From assembly GCA_015499985.1 (NCBI GenBank), contig JAAAUF010000179.1, positions 1-53,647 on the forward strand: a stretch of DNA of 53,647 nucleotides, in the 5' to 3' direction. This DNA is from Haplosporangium gracile. Its lineage: Eukaryota; Mortierellomycota; Mortierellomycetes; Mortierellales; Mortierellaceae. The first letter of the stretch is position 1. Each line of letters starts with the position of its first letter. This document shows positions 36,024 through 48,800 of the stretch, one piece after another. The position numbers and the translations under genes were made by a program. Below the pieces are notes generated by a model. It searched no databases. It was given only the letters and a program-made list of their open reading frames with translations, and was not told the origin of the DNA.

Positions 36024-39000
36024 TTAACGGAAGCCTGAGAACGAGGGCTTGTTGGGGTTGATGTTAGCTTGACTGGAGCCAAAGCCAGTGTTGGCCTGAC
36101 CTTGCTGAGGCTGTCCAAAGACGCTAGTGCCCTGTCCAGCTGCAGCGCCAAAGGCAGACTGGCCAGACGATGCTCCGAATCCTCCTCCACCCCCTGCTGC
36201 AGCGCCACCAAACGAGCCGAATCCGCCAGTGTTATTGCTGGCTCCTCCAAAAGCATTATTGACGGCCCCTCCAAATCCAGTGGTTGCGCCTCCAAAGGCA
36301 GTATTGCCGCCGCCGAAGGCTCCTCCTCCAGATCCGAATGTAGAGGTACCGCTGTCACCAAATCCACTGCTAAAGAGTTAATACGCACGGATAGTTTCAA
36401 ATTAATATAGAGCTTTGGTTTGACTTCATCCGTAAATCCCATATGCCTATCATGACGCGAAATCTTACCCAGATCCAAAGACGCTTCCTCCTGACTGCTG
36501 ATCAAGCACGTTCACGCTTGATTGAGAGGCAGCAGCAAACGCGTTCGTACCAGAGCTGGCAAATGATCCAAAGTTGGACTGTGTCGAAGCGGATGCAAGT
36601 CCTGGGGCTGAGGGCTTGCCGAATGCTCCACCAGCAATCTGGGATGGCTGGCCAAACGCTGTCTGACCGAATCCGCTTCCTATTTGCGACTTTTGACCGA
36701 ACGCCGTACCGCCGCCCATTTGAGAGGCTTGACCGAAAGCAGAGCCACTGCCGAGCTGGGAGGCCTGTCCGAATCCAGCGCCGGCCCCCAGCGTTGAGGT
36801 CTGTCCGAATCCTGTACCTGACCCGAGCGTTGAGGCCTGACTAAAGCCACTGCCGGTTCCAAGCGTAGAAGTTTGTCCGAAGCCACTTGACCCAGCGGTT
36901 GAGGTCTGTCCAAATCCTATGCCAGCTCCAAGTGTCGAGGTCTGTCCGAACCCGGTACCTGATCCAAGCGTTGAAGTATGTCCAAAGCCAGCGGCAGATC
37001 CGAGTTGAGATGCCTGATCAAATCCTGAGCTAGTGGTCACGGGCACTTGAGAGGTCTGACCAAATCCTGTAGTGCTACCTCCAAACCCACCTCCTAAAGC
37101 GGATGCCTGACCAAAGCCTCCGCTAGAGCCCCAGGCCGATGTGGCGGTAGTGGTAGTGGCCGACGAAGCAGGAGTCGATGTCAGTGCCGAGGGAGCTGAA
37201 GCTGCAGCTGCAAATGGCGAGGCCGAGGCACTAAGACCAGAGGTAGGAACTACGACAAAGGGGGAAGCCGATGAAGCAGGCTGACCTGATCCGAGAATAC
37301 TGCTAGAACCCCACGCGCTTGTCGGAGGAGCTACAGACGTCTGACTGGCAGAGCCCCAAGATGAAAAGGAGCTCTCGCCCCAAGTGGAAGTTGGCGTTTT
37401 GTCAGTTTTAGCCTGCTCGCCGCCCAACGACAGATTAAAAGAGTCCAGACCTCCCGAAGTCTCCTTGGAGGCTTTTCCGAAGCCCAAGACGGGTGAAGAG
37501 GGTTCACTTCCGGGAACTGCCTGATCCTCGTCGTCGGTTGTGTTGGAGTCCAAAGAATCGCGAGACTCCTTCCTTGTGCGAGGCAGTTTCACGAATGGCA
37601 TGTCAAGATTCTTTCCAGGAGTAGTCTTGGCATCGGGAATAGAACCGAAAGCAGGCGCTGCACCAAAGACGGGCTTGTTGGGTGCTGATGAGGCCGTCTT
37701 GGCAAAAGGCGACGCAGCATCACCTCCCTTCTGCGCAGACCCACCAAAGCCAACCTTTGAAAAGTCAAGACCAGAAGACTCCAAGCTCGAAGGCTTGGCA
37801 GCAGATGCCGCAGACGGAGCAAAGGATCCCTTCATCTGAACAGCGGTGAGCGCCGACTCTTTATCGCTGTCATCCTCGGCTTCGTCCTCGGCTTCGTCCT
37901 CCTCCCCGACCTCACTTCCATCCTCATTAAAGTCGCCTTCCTCTTCAACCTCGCTTCCCAACTCCTCCTGTTCCTCATCCTGTTCGCCCTCTACATCCGA
38001 TTCCTCTTCCTGTTCCTCATCTGGCAGATCCTCCTGTTCTTCATCTGGCAGGTCCTCTTCTTCGTCATCGCTCTCTTGAGTCTTCACTGGTTCCCTTGCA
38101 GCTGCTGTCGGTTTGGGAACCGCTGTAGTTGGTGCCGACTGCTTCTGTCCGAAGGCTGAAACTGGTGCAGGTTTAGTTGCAGCAGCTTGTGGAGCTCCAA
38201 AAGCAAACGCCGTCGTGGATCCAAATGTGTTGGTGCCTGAAGTGCCAAATGGCGACTGCGCCACAGGGGCAGCCTTCACATCAGACTCCTTGGGCTTGTT
38301 CCCGGCAGCTGTGAAGAATGAGAAGGCGGGCTTGGAAGAGTCCGTGGTTGTAGCAGATGCGGCAGAGGCAGTGGCTGGGAAAGAGAATCCTGGGGCTGCC
38401 CAAGCACTTTTGGCGGACGGGTCCTTCTTTTCAGACGATACTGGGGCGGGTGTGACTTCACCCTCACTCTGCTCGTTGTTGTCTTCTTCGTATGGACCTT
38501 CCTCCCCCTCATTCTCTTCTCCATCCTCCTCACCCTGATCGAAATCGCGCTGGTCGGTGTCGGATCCCCATGTCTCAGGTTCAGAACCATCGTCCTCAAG
38601 ATCGTAAACCTGTCCATCGTGCTCATACCGCGCTTGATTGTAATGGCCCTCCTCGTCATCCTCGTATTCTCCTTCGTCGTCATCTTGAGGCTCGTCCTGC
38701 TCCTCAGTATCATCAACTTCCTCCTCCTCATCCTGAGCTCTTGAATTTGCCTCGGTCTCCTTTTCCTGAACAGGCTTGGCAAAGCTAAAGGCTGGAGCTG
38801 GAGTCATCTTGGCAGCTGTGCCTATTGAGGAAGGCACTTGAAATCCTGCGAATCCAACAGATTGGGGTGGCGTGCTTGTCTTGCCAAAGCTCCATGCTGG
38901 TTGACTTGTGGGAGCAGCTGAGAAAGATAGAGCGGCAGTGAAGGCTGGTGCAGCACTTGGCTCCGACTTGGGGACTTGGAACCCAGAGAACGCGGGAGCA

Positions 39001-42000
39001 GCGCTTGACTCAGACTTGGGTACCTGGAATCCGGAAAAGGCAGGAGACTTTGAAGCTCCGAATGACATGGGTGCCGCAGTGGCCGGTGTGGCACTGAAGC
39101 CAGGCAAAGAAGGGGTGTCGAATGTGGGAGGTGCCTTTGCAGAAGTAGGAGCGGAGCTGAACGGGGATGACGTTGGAGGAGCTCCAAAAGCTGGCGCAGA
39201 AACAGGACTGGCAGCTGCTTTGAATTCAAAAGCTGATGGAGAGGTCGAGACCACGGCGGCGGTTGCCGTAGCACCCAATGCTGACGCAGGCGATGATCCC
39301 AATGCAGGTCTAAGCTGGCCAAATGATTGAACAGGGCTGGCCATTGGCGCCGACACAGGCGCAGACGCTGGCGCGGATACTGGGGTTGTCAATGAAATCT
39401 CTGGTTGTGGAGCAATAGCGGCTGCGAGGCGCTTCTTCCTTTCGGATCGACGTGGCTCGAAAACAGGGACAAAATCCACCTCCTTCAATTTGGGCAACAC
39501 GGACAGGGGTGTACCTGGAGCAGCCGAGCCCAGCGCGTTCAAAATGGCTGTAGATTTAGAGTCAGTGGTGAAAACGCGTCGCAATTCACGAGCCAAAGCG
39601 GTCTTGGACTGTTCTGTAGATCGATGTCCATGCACAGATGAGAAAGATTTCAAGTGGAAAGCGTCCTTGTTTTGTGCCGCCACTGAGCCTTTGGCAGAAA
39701 CATTCGAAGTCGAGCCTTGCTGAGGGCTGATGGACTCTGTGATGGCGAGGCTGTCGAGATCGTTTGAAAGCTGGTCCAACTCACTCTGTCGAGAGATGAG
39801 AGCAGTGCTGATGTGGCGAATGGAGCGACGGATAGAGTCCAGCGTAGGGTGCTCTGCGTACTGGCCTTGACGGAGTTTGTTTGCCTCGGTGTTCATGGCC
39901 TCTACGTGTTTCTCCAAATCGCGAAGGCGACTGTCGATCGTCTAGAATAGTAAATGAAGCGATACGTATGTGAGTTGACAGGTGTAGTTAGTTAGTTTCA
40001 AAATCAATCGCCTAAAGCATGGTCAGGTCACTTACCTCAATAGATCGTGTCATGTGGTCGTGCATCGCAGCTTGAGCGGGGTTAAGCTCGCTTGTCAAAA
40101 CCTTCTCCAGCAAACTAGGATCCTCCCGAGCTTTGAGCAACTTCCCAATCTCCTCTCGCTTGGTCGTTACTATTTTACAGTAAGAAAAAAAGTTGTGTCA
40201 GCGAAAATCCAAAGTTCACCAGTGCGTTAAGGGATGAAGGATGTCACAGTAAAGCACCTTTGACGAGATCCGTTTGAAGGTTGGTAAAGTCCTTAAAGAC
40301 ACTCTCTGCCAGGACCTTTGTTTTTTCTGCAGCCTTAATACGCTTTTCGGTGACCAACATGAACTGATCCAGCTCTCCAAACACATGCTCTCGAGCCTTG
40401 ACTAGTTCCTCGGTTTCTCTGACATGGCTATGCAGTGTTTTGAGCTCCTCTGTCATCGCAAGGTAGGTGTTCTCAAGTTGCCTCGATAATGCATCCATAG
40501 CAGCACTAACTTTGGGCGCAGGAGCTGAAGGCGCGTCGGCAATACTCTTCTTGCGGATAATTCGAAGTGGTGGGTCGTTCTCCTGAAGAATCTTCTGCAT
40601 TGTGCCGAGTGGTTTTGGGGGGGCAGCTGTGTTTTGTTGGAAGGCTGGGTTGGGATTGACAACGGGATTGGGTGCGAAAGATCTAGACGTCTCACTTGGC
40701 GACGAGGTTGCGGAGCCAAATGCAGACGTTGGTACGCCAAAGGACACTTTGGGGGTCGGTGCTGCGAATGCCGATGGTGCTGGTGCTCCTGTCTTGAATC
40801 CCGCTGAAGGGGAGACTCCTGGCTTCGCCGATGCGGCGACCACAGCGCCAAACGAAAACCCAGAAGATGCCTTGACTTCTGCTGATTGTGCAGCAGGGGT
40901 GGCAGCGACCTTTGCTGCTAAGGGTGGTGCTGAAACTGCCTTTGGTGCCGCTGCTATTTTAGGTGCTGAATTCGCCTTGGCAACTGGCGTCGCTTTGGTT
41001 GCTGAGGATGACTGTGGGAGGGATTTAGGCTGCATCATCGCTCCACTAGGGAGACCTTGCTTAGCAACAGGGAGTTCCAAGACGTTGTATGCTGAAAGCT
41101 GACCAAGGTTGTTGTAAACGTACAAAATCGGGGCGGCCGGCACCTCAGGGCCCTCCTCTTCGAGAGGCTCCAAAGGTTTGGTCGCTGTCAAGTCAATTGC
41201 CATGCCCAACATGCACGGATCTGAGCCGGTAACCATAGGTCTGTCAACCTCTGGCAAATCGAGCAACATCCATTCGCCATTCTGACCTCTTGCAATAGTT
41301 GCCATATCTGTTGACGCTGAATACCCTGCCACCATGAACTCCTTGTAGTTCTTGCTCCTATTATACATGTACAAGTAACACGCATTAATTAGATCGGAAT
41401 AGTGCGCTAAAGGAATTTGATGAATGACAGTCAGTAAAGAAACTTACAGAGTCTTTAGCGAGGACGATACGTAGTAGTTTGTTCCGCAGATGTCGTTGGG
41501 CATTGGGAAGCAAAGTTCCCTATAGCTGGTGAACTTTGTTGGTTTTGTCTTGTCCTCTTTCGAGATCACACAAAAGTCGGATACGAAGGAAGGTGTGCCG
41601 TCGTCCTCTGGCTGTTCGTTGTACACGACAATGAACACTGCTGTCTCGAGCCATGCAATGGTAGTAACTAATAACGCAGCATTTCAAAATGGCACAAAGA
41701 ACTTAGTTATCCTTAGTGTTTCGAAAAAGGCTTCTTCATCAGAAAATTACAATCGCCAAGAATACTTGCCTTGGTGACCATCGTTGGCTGGGTTAGGCAG
41801 ATGTTCCTTCTTGAGTGCTCCTTCAGGGTCGATTTGGTAAAGACGTCCGTTCTCGGTTCCGCACATGATCTGCTTGCCTTTGCTTGACCATGCCATTGCA
41901 GTGTATCTGTGCTTTTCGAGTGTTGCAGTGATAGAGCCGTCCATGTTAATCATCTTGATGGTCCTGTTGTCAAGCAGTACCGCCATCAGTCCGTTTCGAT

Positions 42001-42792
42001 CTGCTGCTGGATTAGGGCGAATATCTAGGATCTCACTGCCAAGATCCAGCAATGCAATTGGCTTAGCTCCTTTTGTCTATTGGTGTTAAAAAAGGTATTT
42101 GTTAGTTAATAATGTGAATATGATGCATCGAAAGGCAAAGACTATCCTCGAACGTCCGCAGTGTATCAAACCTTAGAAAGAAGCTTGGTGACACTGTACA
42201 GATGAATCAGGCCGCCCTTCAATCCGACGATAACCGTTAGCTCGTCTGCCGAAAGTCTGATATGGCTAATCGTCTCTCCTGAGATTTCTACTCTGGCTGC
42301 CTCGTTGTAATCGTTGGGGGCATTCACTTCGCCATTCTCAAAGGCTGATCTCAGAGATGACAACCTATCGATGAGAAAGCCTACAATAACAACGATAAAT
42401 CAGCAAATAGTTAGTACTAGTTGATGTCCGAAATATGCCTCCATTGTTTTGAATGGCTCCTTTTGTTTCGACCGCACCTTCATTCTGGCCGGCGACAAAA
42501 TATCCGTATGTGTTGGAGACCACAAAAATGGTGGCGTTGGCGGCAATCTCGTCAGGCAATCGATCGCTAAGGGTGAGTTCGACTGAGTTCTTAAGTTGTT
42601 TGAAGGCGATGTCCTATGCAATATATTGAAGGCGGAATGTAAGCCTTTGGTTGCATGTGCGTGTGCGTGATTGTGTGGTTTACAAAAAGCGCTACTATAA
42701 GGCGCGAAGAAAAAGAATGTCTGCCAGCAGTTGAGACCTACAGTGCATAGAGTAAAGCCGACTTCGGCCTCCTCGATCTTTGATTCCGCCAT
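36024..42792 (-). CDS. NUP159: FG nucleoporin, Nup159/Nup214 type
   Basis: Nine exons (42792-42742, 42613-42478, 42380-42172, 42076-41770, 41667-41448, 41357-40258, 40169-40036, 39941-36469, 36369-36024) give 1991 residues. This nucleoporin sits on the cytoplasmic face of the pore and recruits the mRNA-export helicase Dbp5. Residues ~1-400 look like the N-terminal beta-propeller (FVVSNTYGYFVAGQNEGFL, YTAMAWSSKGKQIMCGTENG). A short FG stretch is followed by a predicted coiled coil at ~575-795. The rest is FG/Ala/Ser-rich with an acidic block encoded near 38450-38740, then ~15 imperfect GFGQTSTLGSG-like repeats. A central coiled coil with a C-terminal FG tail is the Nup214 order; yeast Nup159 has its coiled coil at the C-terminus. 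Intron 4 uses a GC donor (AAG/GCAAGT). Confidence 0.93.
36660..37110 (-). repeat. Tandem coding repeats for FG motifs
   Basis: Imperfect ~33-nt units encode GFGQTS(T/Q)LG(S/A)G(T/A/S). DNA identity between neighbours is high, with variable units (SAFGQASQMG, GFSQASTLG). This is an expanding array inside exon 8 of the nucleoporin gene, likely to vary in copy number and to be assembled with error. Confidence 0.85.
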
Positions 42793-43426
42793 GGCGAGTC
42801 TGTGAGTGCTTTGCGACGTGTCGTTGAGAAGTGTGTGCGTCAATCTTCACAGTTAGAAGGGAGTACAATGGAGTAGGAGGGCGTGAAAGCGAGAGAAAAA
42901 AAGGTGGCAAAGTTAACCGAAGGCGGTAAAAGTCCAAGCCACCCGACACTCTGCCCGTGACGCGCGAGCTGAACCCAATTCTTATCTGATGGAAAGTATT
43001 GATCATATTCAAGAATTCAAGAGGATATCTTTTTGTTTTCGATGCAGGTCTTACTTTTCAAGTGGACTTTTTCAAAGTCCATTATCCCTACTCCATGGCC
43101 TATCCCTTCGTCCGTCAATTTAAATGAGATTATTGAGTAAATACATAGAATTGACACGACAGGAGAGATAATAAACAAAACTGCACCCAAATTTTGGGTG
43201 CAAAACAGGGAAGGGGATAAGAGCTGGACCCCTCTCGCTACAAACAATAACAGCAAGAAGGCGCGAGGCGCTACCAACTGCAACCGGTCAAGCCCGCAAA
43301 GACCGCCCCAAAAGGGACCATCCGTTTTTTCGTTGCATATTTTATTCCCCTCCTTTTAACTGTTTTGTTCTTTTTTATCTCTTCCACCCTGACTCCCTTT
43401 CTCACACACTCACACACAAAACAAAC
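42793..43426. promoter_or_regulatory. Divergent promoter region of the nucleoporin and dehydrogenase genes
   Basis: A 634-bp spacer. It holds a 21-bp near-perfect palindrome at 43182-43202 and pyrimidine-rich leaders facing both ways: T/C-rich at ~43340-43410 before the dehydrogenase, and on the minus strand at ~42840-42910 before the nucleoporin. No gene is seen. Confidence 0.5.
43182..43202. promoter_or_regulatory. Palindromic site TGCACCCAAA-T-TTTGGGTGCA
   Basis: Two 10-bp arms are perfect inverted copies around a single T. It lies 225 bp upstream of the dehydrogenase start codon and 390 bp upstream of the nucleoporin start. The symmetry suits a dimeric transcription factor. No matching factor is known to me. 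Confidence 0.45.
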
Positions 43427-44461
43427 ATGACCAAACAAATCATTGTCATCACCGGCGGGAATGTCGGCATCGGTTTCGAATGCGCAAAGAACCTGGTTTC
43501 CTCTCAGGCCAACGTCCATATCGTCCTCGGTTGCAGAGACAGTGGTCGTGCCGCCGTTGGTGTCAAGAACCTGACAGCCCTCTCTGCTGGCAACAACACC
43601 GTCGAGTCTAAACCACTTGACCTCGCCTCATTCAAGTCCACCCGTGCCTTCGCTGAGGATATCAAGGCCTCTTTCCCTAACGGCATACACACTCTCATCC
43701 TGAACGCTGGTGTCATGGCCACTTCACTTCGCCTTACTGAGGACAAGCGTGAGACCAACATGCAAGTCAACCACCTGTCCCAATTCCTGTTGGTCCAGTT
43801 GCTCTTACCTTCATTGACCGCAGGCCATGCCAGCAGACCAGAAGAACCCTCTACCGTTGTGTTCGTTTCATCGTCGTTGCACAAGCCTGGTGTCGGCAAG
43901 GGCAAGGGTCCTATCCTGACCATGGAGACAGTTGACGGCGACAAAGACTTTGATGGCATGGTTGCTTACCGCAACTCTAAGTTGAACCAAGCTCTCTGCA
44001 TGTATGTCTTGGCTGCCTCTGTCGACAGCAAAGTCATCACTGTCAACGCCGTAAGTGTTATTATTCGTGATATGCAAGTTCAGTGGAGTTGCTTTGCGCC
44101 TCAATTTGAAACCGCGCTGATACTGACAACAACTGGCCATATTATCTTTCTATTCTTGATCCACATTCAGGTCTGCCCAGGGTTCATCCCCACCACAGAC
44201 TTAAAGCGTGAGTCTGGTTTTGCCACCCGCGTGCTGATGAACAATGTCCTCGCCAAGGCCAGCTTCGCAACATCAGTTGAGGAGGGTGGACTTCGTGTCT
44301 TCAAGACCGCCACAGGAGAGAACAGACTTAAGAACGGCATTTATTACATGGACAATGTGGAGAATGAGTCGAGTGAGGAGAGCAGAGATCCCGCCAAGCA
44401 GAAGCTGTGGTGGAACTGGAGCTGCGAAGTTACTGGCCTTGAATCTCTTTCGCAAAAATAA
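43427..44461 (+). CDS. Short-chain dehydrogenase/reductase (classical SDR, retinol-dehydrogenase-like)
   Basis: Two exons (43427-44050, 44171-44461) give 304 residues. The Rossmann cofactor site is ITGGNVGIGFECAKNL (TGxxxGIG pattern). LILNAGVMA gives the NAG motif. FVSSSLH supplies the catalytic Ser, and the YRNSK motif supplies Tyr and Lys. The spliced NAVCPGFIPTTDL is the usual segment after the active site. The cofactor is probably NADP(H) by similarity to the WWOX/retinol dehydrogenase/protochlorophyllide-reductase-like branch, but the substrate cannot be read from sequence. The stop lies 89 bp from the TSC13 stop on the other strand, so the 3' UTRs probably overlap. Confidence 0.93.
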   Translation: MTKQIIVITGGNVGIGFECAKNLVSSQANVHIVLGCRDSGRAAVGVKNLTALSAGNNTVESKPLDLASFKSTRAFAEDIKASFPNGIHTLILNAGVMATSLRLTEDKRETNMQVNHLSQFLLVQLLLPSLTAGHASRPEEPSTVVFVSSSLHKPGVGKGKGPILTMETVDGDKDFDGMVAYRNSKLNQALCMYVLAASVDSKVITVNAVSVIIRDMQVQWSCFAPQFETALILTTTGHIIFLFLIHIQVCPGFIPTTDLKRESGFATRVLMNNVLAKASFATSVEEGGLRVFKTATGENRLKNGIYYMDNVENESSEESRDPAKQKLWWNWSCEVTGLESLSQK

Positions 44462-44550
44462 ACACCCGATAGCGATTGAAAGACACGGTTGATTTTATTT
44501 GAACATACCAGATACCTAAACTGCAATATTAAAAAATTTGTATGAAAGGG

Positions 44551-45670
44551 CTAAGCGACCAAGGGGAACATGGCCTTGCGACCGCGGGGGTAATCTGAGA
44601 ATTCCTTGCGGTAGCCCTTGTGCTTCTTAACGGCCCAGATGTACATTTGACCAACGGCAACAATAAAGAACAAGTGCGCGGACCACGACATCGTCAAGAC
44701 ACTGACAGCCAACCAGGACAAGGTCTCGAAAAAGTAGTTGGGGCATGAAACCCACTGGAAGCCATAGCCACGAGGGACCTTGCGGATCTTGGTGCCTGGA
44801 GGACGGAGATTGCGAAGAGTGACGTGGGTTTGATAGTTGGACAACTCTGCAAAGATGTAAAGGGCAATGCATCCGTAGACGAGAGCATCACTCCTCTCGG
44901 CCAGCTTTGCTCCCTCAGCGTTCCAGGGACCGTAGACCCAGTAGGCGAGGTTGAGGCCAGACAACAAGTGGTAATGGGCGCTGTTCTTGAAAACATTGCG
45001 GAAAGGCATAGTCCCGTGAGAGAAGCGGTGAACAAAAACCGTCTCGTACTCACGCTTTAAGAAATGAAGCATGACCATCCAATAAGTGACGCTATTCATA
45101 TGTTGAAAGACAACAAAGCACGCGTTAGATAATTCTTATGTCACCCTTTCATGTGTTTTGTAAAGTGCTAACGGCAGAAAAGTCGGCATACGTTTGCATC
45201 CAGCTGTGCTCAAAAGACTCTCCGTAGAACAACTTGGGGAGGTAGTAGACCAAGGGGTGGATGACCAAGGGACCCCCGTATTCAATCAAGAAGACGGTGC
45301 GCCAGCTAATTTGTGGACCTGAAAAGATCAATACAGCGGGCGTATGAGTATTGCGGAATAATTCTCGCATATCAGCTACTAACAAATACTGACCGAAGGA
45401 CAAAAGACAAACTCGTCTTTTTTTCTTACCGAGATCCTTGAACGTTACAGAGTCGCCATCCTTGAGACCATAATCAGAAAGAATCTTGCCGGCCTCCAGA
45501 GCGGTCTTCTCAACAGTCAGACGTTGGCGGTCAACGTACAGCTGAGGGTACTTTGTAGCAATGGCGTTCTGGACGTCTTCCACACGAACATCGGCAGGCG
45601 AACCAGCAAGGTCAAGGGTGATGGGGAACTTGCGCGATTTTGCAGACCTTGGGGTGATGACAAGCTTCAT
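44551..45670 (-). CDS. TSC13: Very-long-chain trans-2,3-enoyl-CoA reductase Tsc13
   Basis: Three exons (45670-45430, 45318-45192, 45091-44551) give 302 residues. Tsc13 performs the last reduction in each cycle of very-long-chain fatty acid elongation in the endoplasmic reticulum, supplying acyl chains for sphingolipids. An N-terminal ubiquitin-like region (TVEKTALEAGKILSDYGLKD) is followed by membrane helices and the signature YETVFVHRFSHGTMPFRN. The steroid-5-alpha-reductase-type C-terminus includes GYGFQWVSCPNYFFE and ends KKHKGYRKEFSDYPRGRKAM. I chose the ATG at 45670 because MKLVI begins the family N-terminus; the frame is open to an ATG at 45742 but that part is unlike the family. It is divergent from TRM732 with a 224-bp spacer. 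Confidence 0.96.
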
Positions 45671-45894
45671 GGTGGTGGTAGTTGAATGAAAAGAGAAAAG
45701 GACGGAATGGGGGGTGCACCCGTCTCTTTTGCACTTTTGCACGCGCCTTTATCCAAGTTTTTTGCTCGGATAGTCTTTGAGTGGCTGACTTTTGATCGTG
45801 TGAGCAGTCACTTTATGTTTTTAACGAAAAAAAAGTATGAACAACCCCAGCTCTTTTTTTTCTGTACTCAAGGACACTCATTGACCAAAGCACA

Positions 45895-48800
45895 ATGGTG
45901 CTGCATCAGAAAACAAAGCAGGCCTTCCAGTCAAAGGACCTCTCCGTGGCCTACGCGAGCTGCTGGTCGGACCTCATCGAACCATTCAAGGCCGATGCCA
46001 GTGGCCAGCCTCTGGTCGCTGCCTGGTTCCATTTTATCAGCGAGTCCCGACAGGAGCAGGAAAAGTACGGTCGCACAACAGCCCAGCAACAGGCCGCTGC
46101 CTTCAAGAAACTCGGTACGCAGACTAAATTGGATCTGGATGCTCTAGTTGCTCCTAGAAGAAACTTAATAACTCAACTAAACACAACACTTACTCGATTA
46201 ATCCTTGCGTTTTGATTGTTGATATCAACAAAAAAAAAAATAGAGCAAGCTGCAAGGACACAAAAGGACAAGCATGAATCATATCTGGAGCAGCCTGATT
46301 TTCAGGTGGCATTCTCTCGATTCATGGCGCTCTACTACTTTGCCTCCACCAAATTGTCGTCCAGGAAGCAGATCTTTTCTCTCATCCAATCCCTCCAACC
46401 CCAACTGCAACCCGACGAGGCTGATCAGAACGGACCCATTGTCTCTGCAATGCGATCTGTCATCATGAACGACATCTTTTCCGTCGGAGGGCAACCTAGC
46501 ATCGAGATCGATATGGCATGGCACCAACGCGCTCTCGCCCTCTATACCACCCTCGACTACACAATGGGACGAGCAGCGATCCACGCAGATATGGACACCA
46601 TCCTTGAGCAACTCTCATTATTACTTCATACCAGAGTCGAAACCACTAATGTTGATGTAAGTCGAGGACGCCTGGTCTCAGTTCTTACACAGGTCATGTT
46701 CATTCGATATGAACTAGATTGAACTGATCTCACGCTCACTTAATTGCTATTCACAAAATAGGTGGGCCGAGACCACATCCCAAGCGCATACACAGAAGCC
46801 ATGATGGACCTCGAGTTCATTCTCAAACTCATTCTCGCCATTATCTCTCGCCTCATCGTCAGCAACAGCAACCAACAGTCAGAGTCATCAACATCATCCA
46901 CTCACCGATTCGAGATCTCTTCAGCACACACCCCACAGCCATACATTCTCCGGATTCTCAAGGACGCCATTACAGTGTCTTCCTCTCCAGTATACCACCG
47001 CGACGTGTCTTCAATCTCAGGAATGATCTTTGCCAACCTGGTCGATCTGACTTCGCCCAATGTCCAAGAAACAACCCGCAGGACGATTGGACTTATCTTT
47101 GGCGCTAATGGGCAGGATCTTGCGTACCTTCCCCAGATTCCACTGGTCATGATCGAGATGGATTTCGGATGGAACACCTACCTGGGAGAGAAATGCGGTC
47201 CAGGAGAGGAGGATGCAGGAATGTATATGCTGGGCGTCGTTCGTGGACTGTTGACCAACATCCGCCAGGAGGCCCTGGTGATGCCTGTCGAGCACATTTC
47301 TTATTGGTATGCCCCCGCTGTCTTTGACGACCTCAACAAGGACGGCCTGGTGCTGCACCAGGTTCTCTTCCACGCGATCGCTTATCTTTGCGCTACCTCT
47401 AAGGACATGTCGAGCAAGACAAGCGCCTTTGAGACGATGGGGCACTGGCTTCAACAGACAAAGCTGCACTTGGGTGAAAAATCGACAGCATCAACGGAGA
47501 TGAAGCAAGCGCTGGCGAACTGTATCAACGAGCAGGCACAGGGAAAACTCGCGACCTATGTTCTCGATTACTGGGAGGATCCTGTCGACGCTGTCCAGCA
47601 CAAGGTCAAGAACATTCTGGAGCTGCTTCTGGATATTATCTACCTCAAGGCTCAACTCAGCAATGAGCACACCACCCCAGACTTTGTCACGGATCTCCTC
47701 CAGCGTATCCTTATGGTGGATGGTCACAGAAAGTCAAAGCACCCTATCCTGGCCATTTTAGTTGGACGAGTCCCTATGGCAGAGGTCATTCAACTTCGAC
47801 AGGATGCTCTCGCTCAAGCCATCTTCGCTTTGGAACAGCTCGCCACTGCGCCCGGTGCAGCGGTTGCGATCAACGCTATGATCGAAAAGTCATGGAAGGA
47901 GTGTCTCGAACTGGACGCTAAAAACGCCAACGTCCTCGCGGTCGCAGCAAAGAAGTCAGATAAAGGCCCTGGTACAACGACGGATGACTTGGCCATGGAT
48001 GCGACCGTCACACGCTCAGCACGCAAGGCGGCCATCCAACCTTGGGTGGACTTTTGGATGAAATCGGTAACCCAGGCTTTAACGACCGACAACGATTTGA
48101 TCCGCAAGCACTTGGGACATTTTATCTTCTCTCCACTCTTCTCGACATGCCCCGAGGCATTCTGGACTTTGCTGGAGGTTCTGAACGACACCACCAACAT
48201 CGCCTACCCAGGATACATTTCGGACGAGCAGTATCGTTTTAACGCCATTGTGCTTTCGATCAAGGTTGCTCGCTCGCTGGATTTGGTCGATGCCAGCAAC
48301 TATGCCGATCTCTCGTCAACAACCACCACAGTCGACTCTGACAAGCCCAAAATCAACATCTCGATTCTCCACTCGGCCATGCACCATGCTTCAGCAGATA
48401 TCCGTATAGACGTCCTGGGTATCCTCTGTGAGTCGCGAAAGTCGACTACACCCGTGGGCTCGATGGAATACGAGCTGTTGAAGAAGTTCCTCCCTCTTAA
48501 CCTCAATGCCGTTGTCCCCGATTTCCGCCAGAAGCTCTACTCTCACCTTGCAAAGTTTCTGTTTCGTGTCCGAGGCAACTGCTATGTTTTGGCGCGTGAG
48601 ATTGCTCGCCTTCACACCTCGGTCGGCAAGAAGAATCTGAGCGAGGAGGACGCAAAGGCGATGATTCAGGAGCGTGAGGCCAAGGTTGCCGAGACAAAGG
48701 CGTTTCTGGAGTGGCTTCTGGATCACATCTTTTCTTCGATCTACCCAGGATCCTCCTTCCAGCGTGTCTCGACGAGTTTGCGATTGCTGGGAGTCATGGT

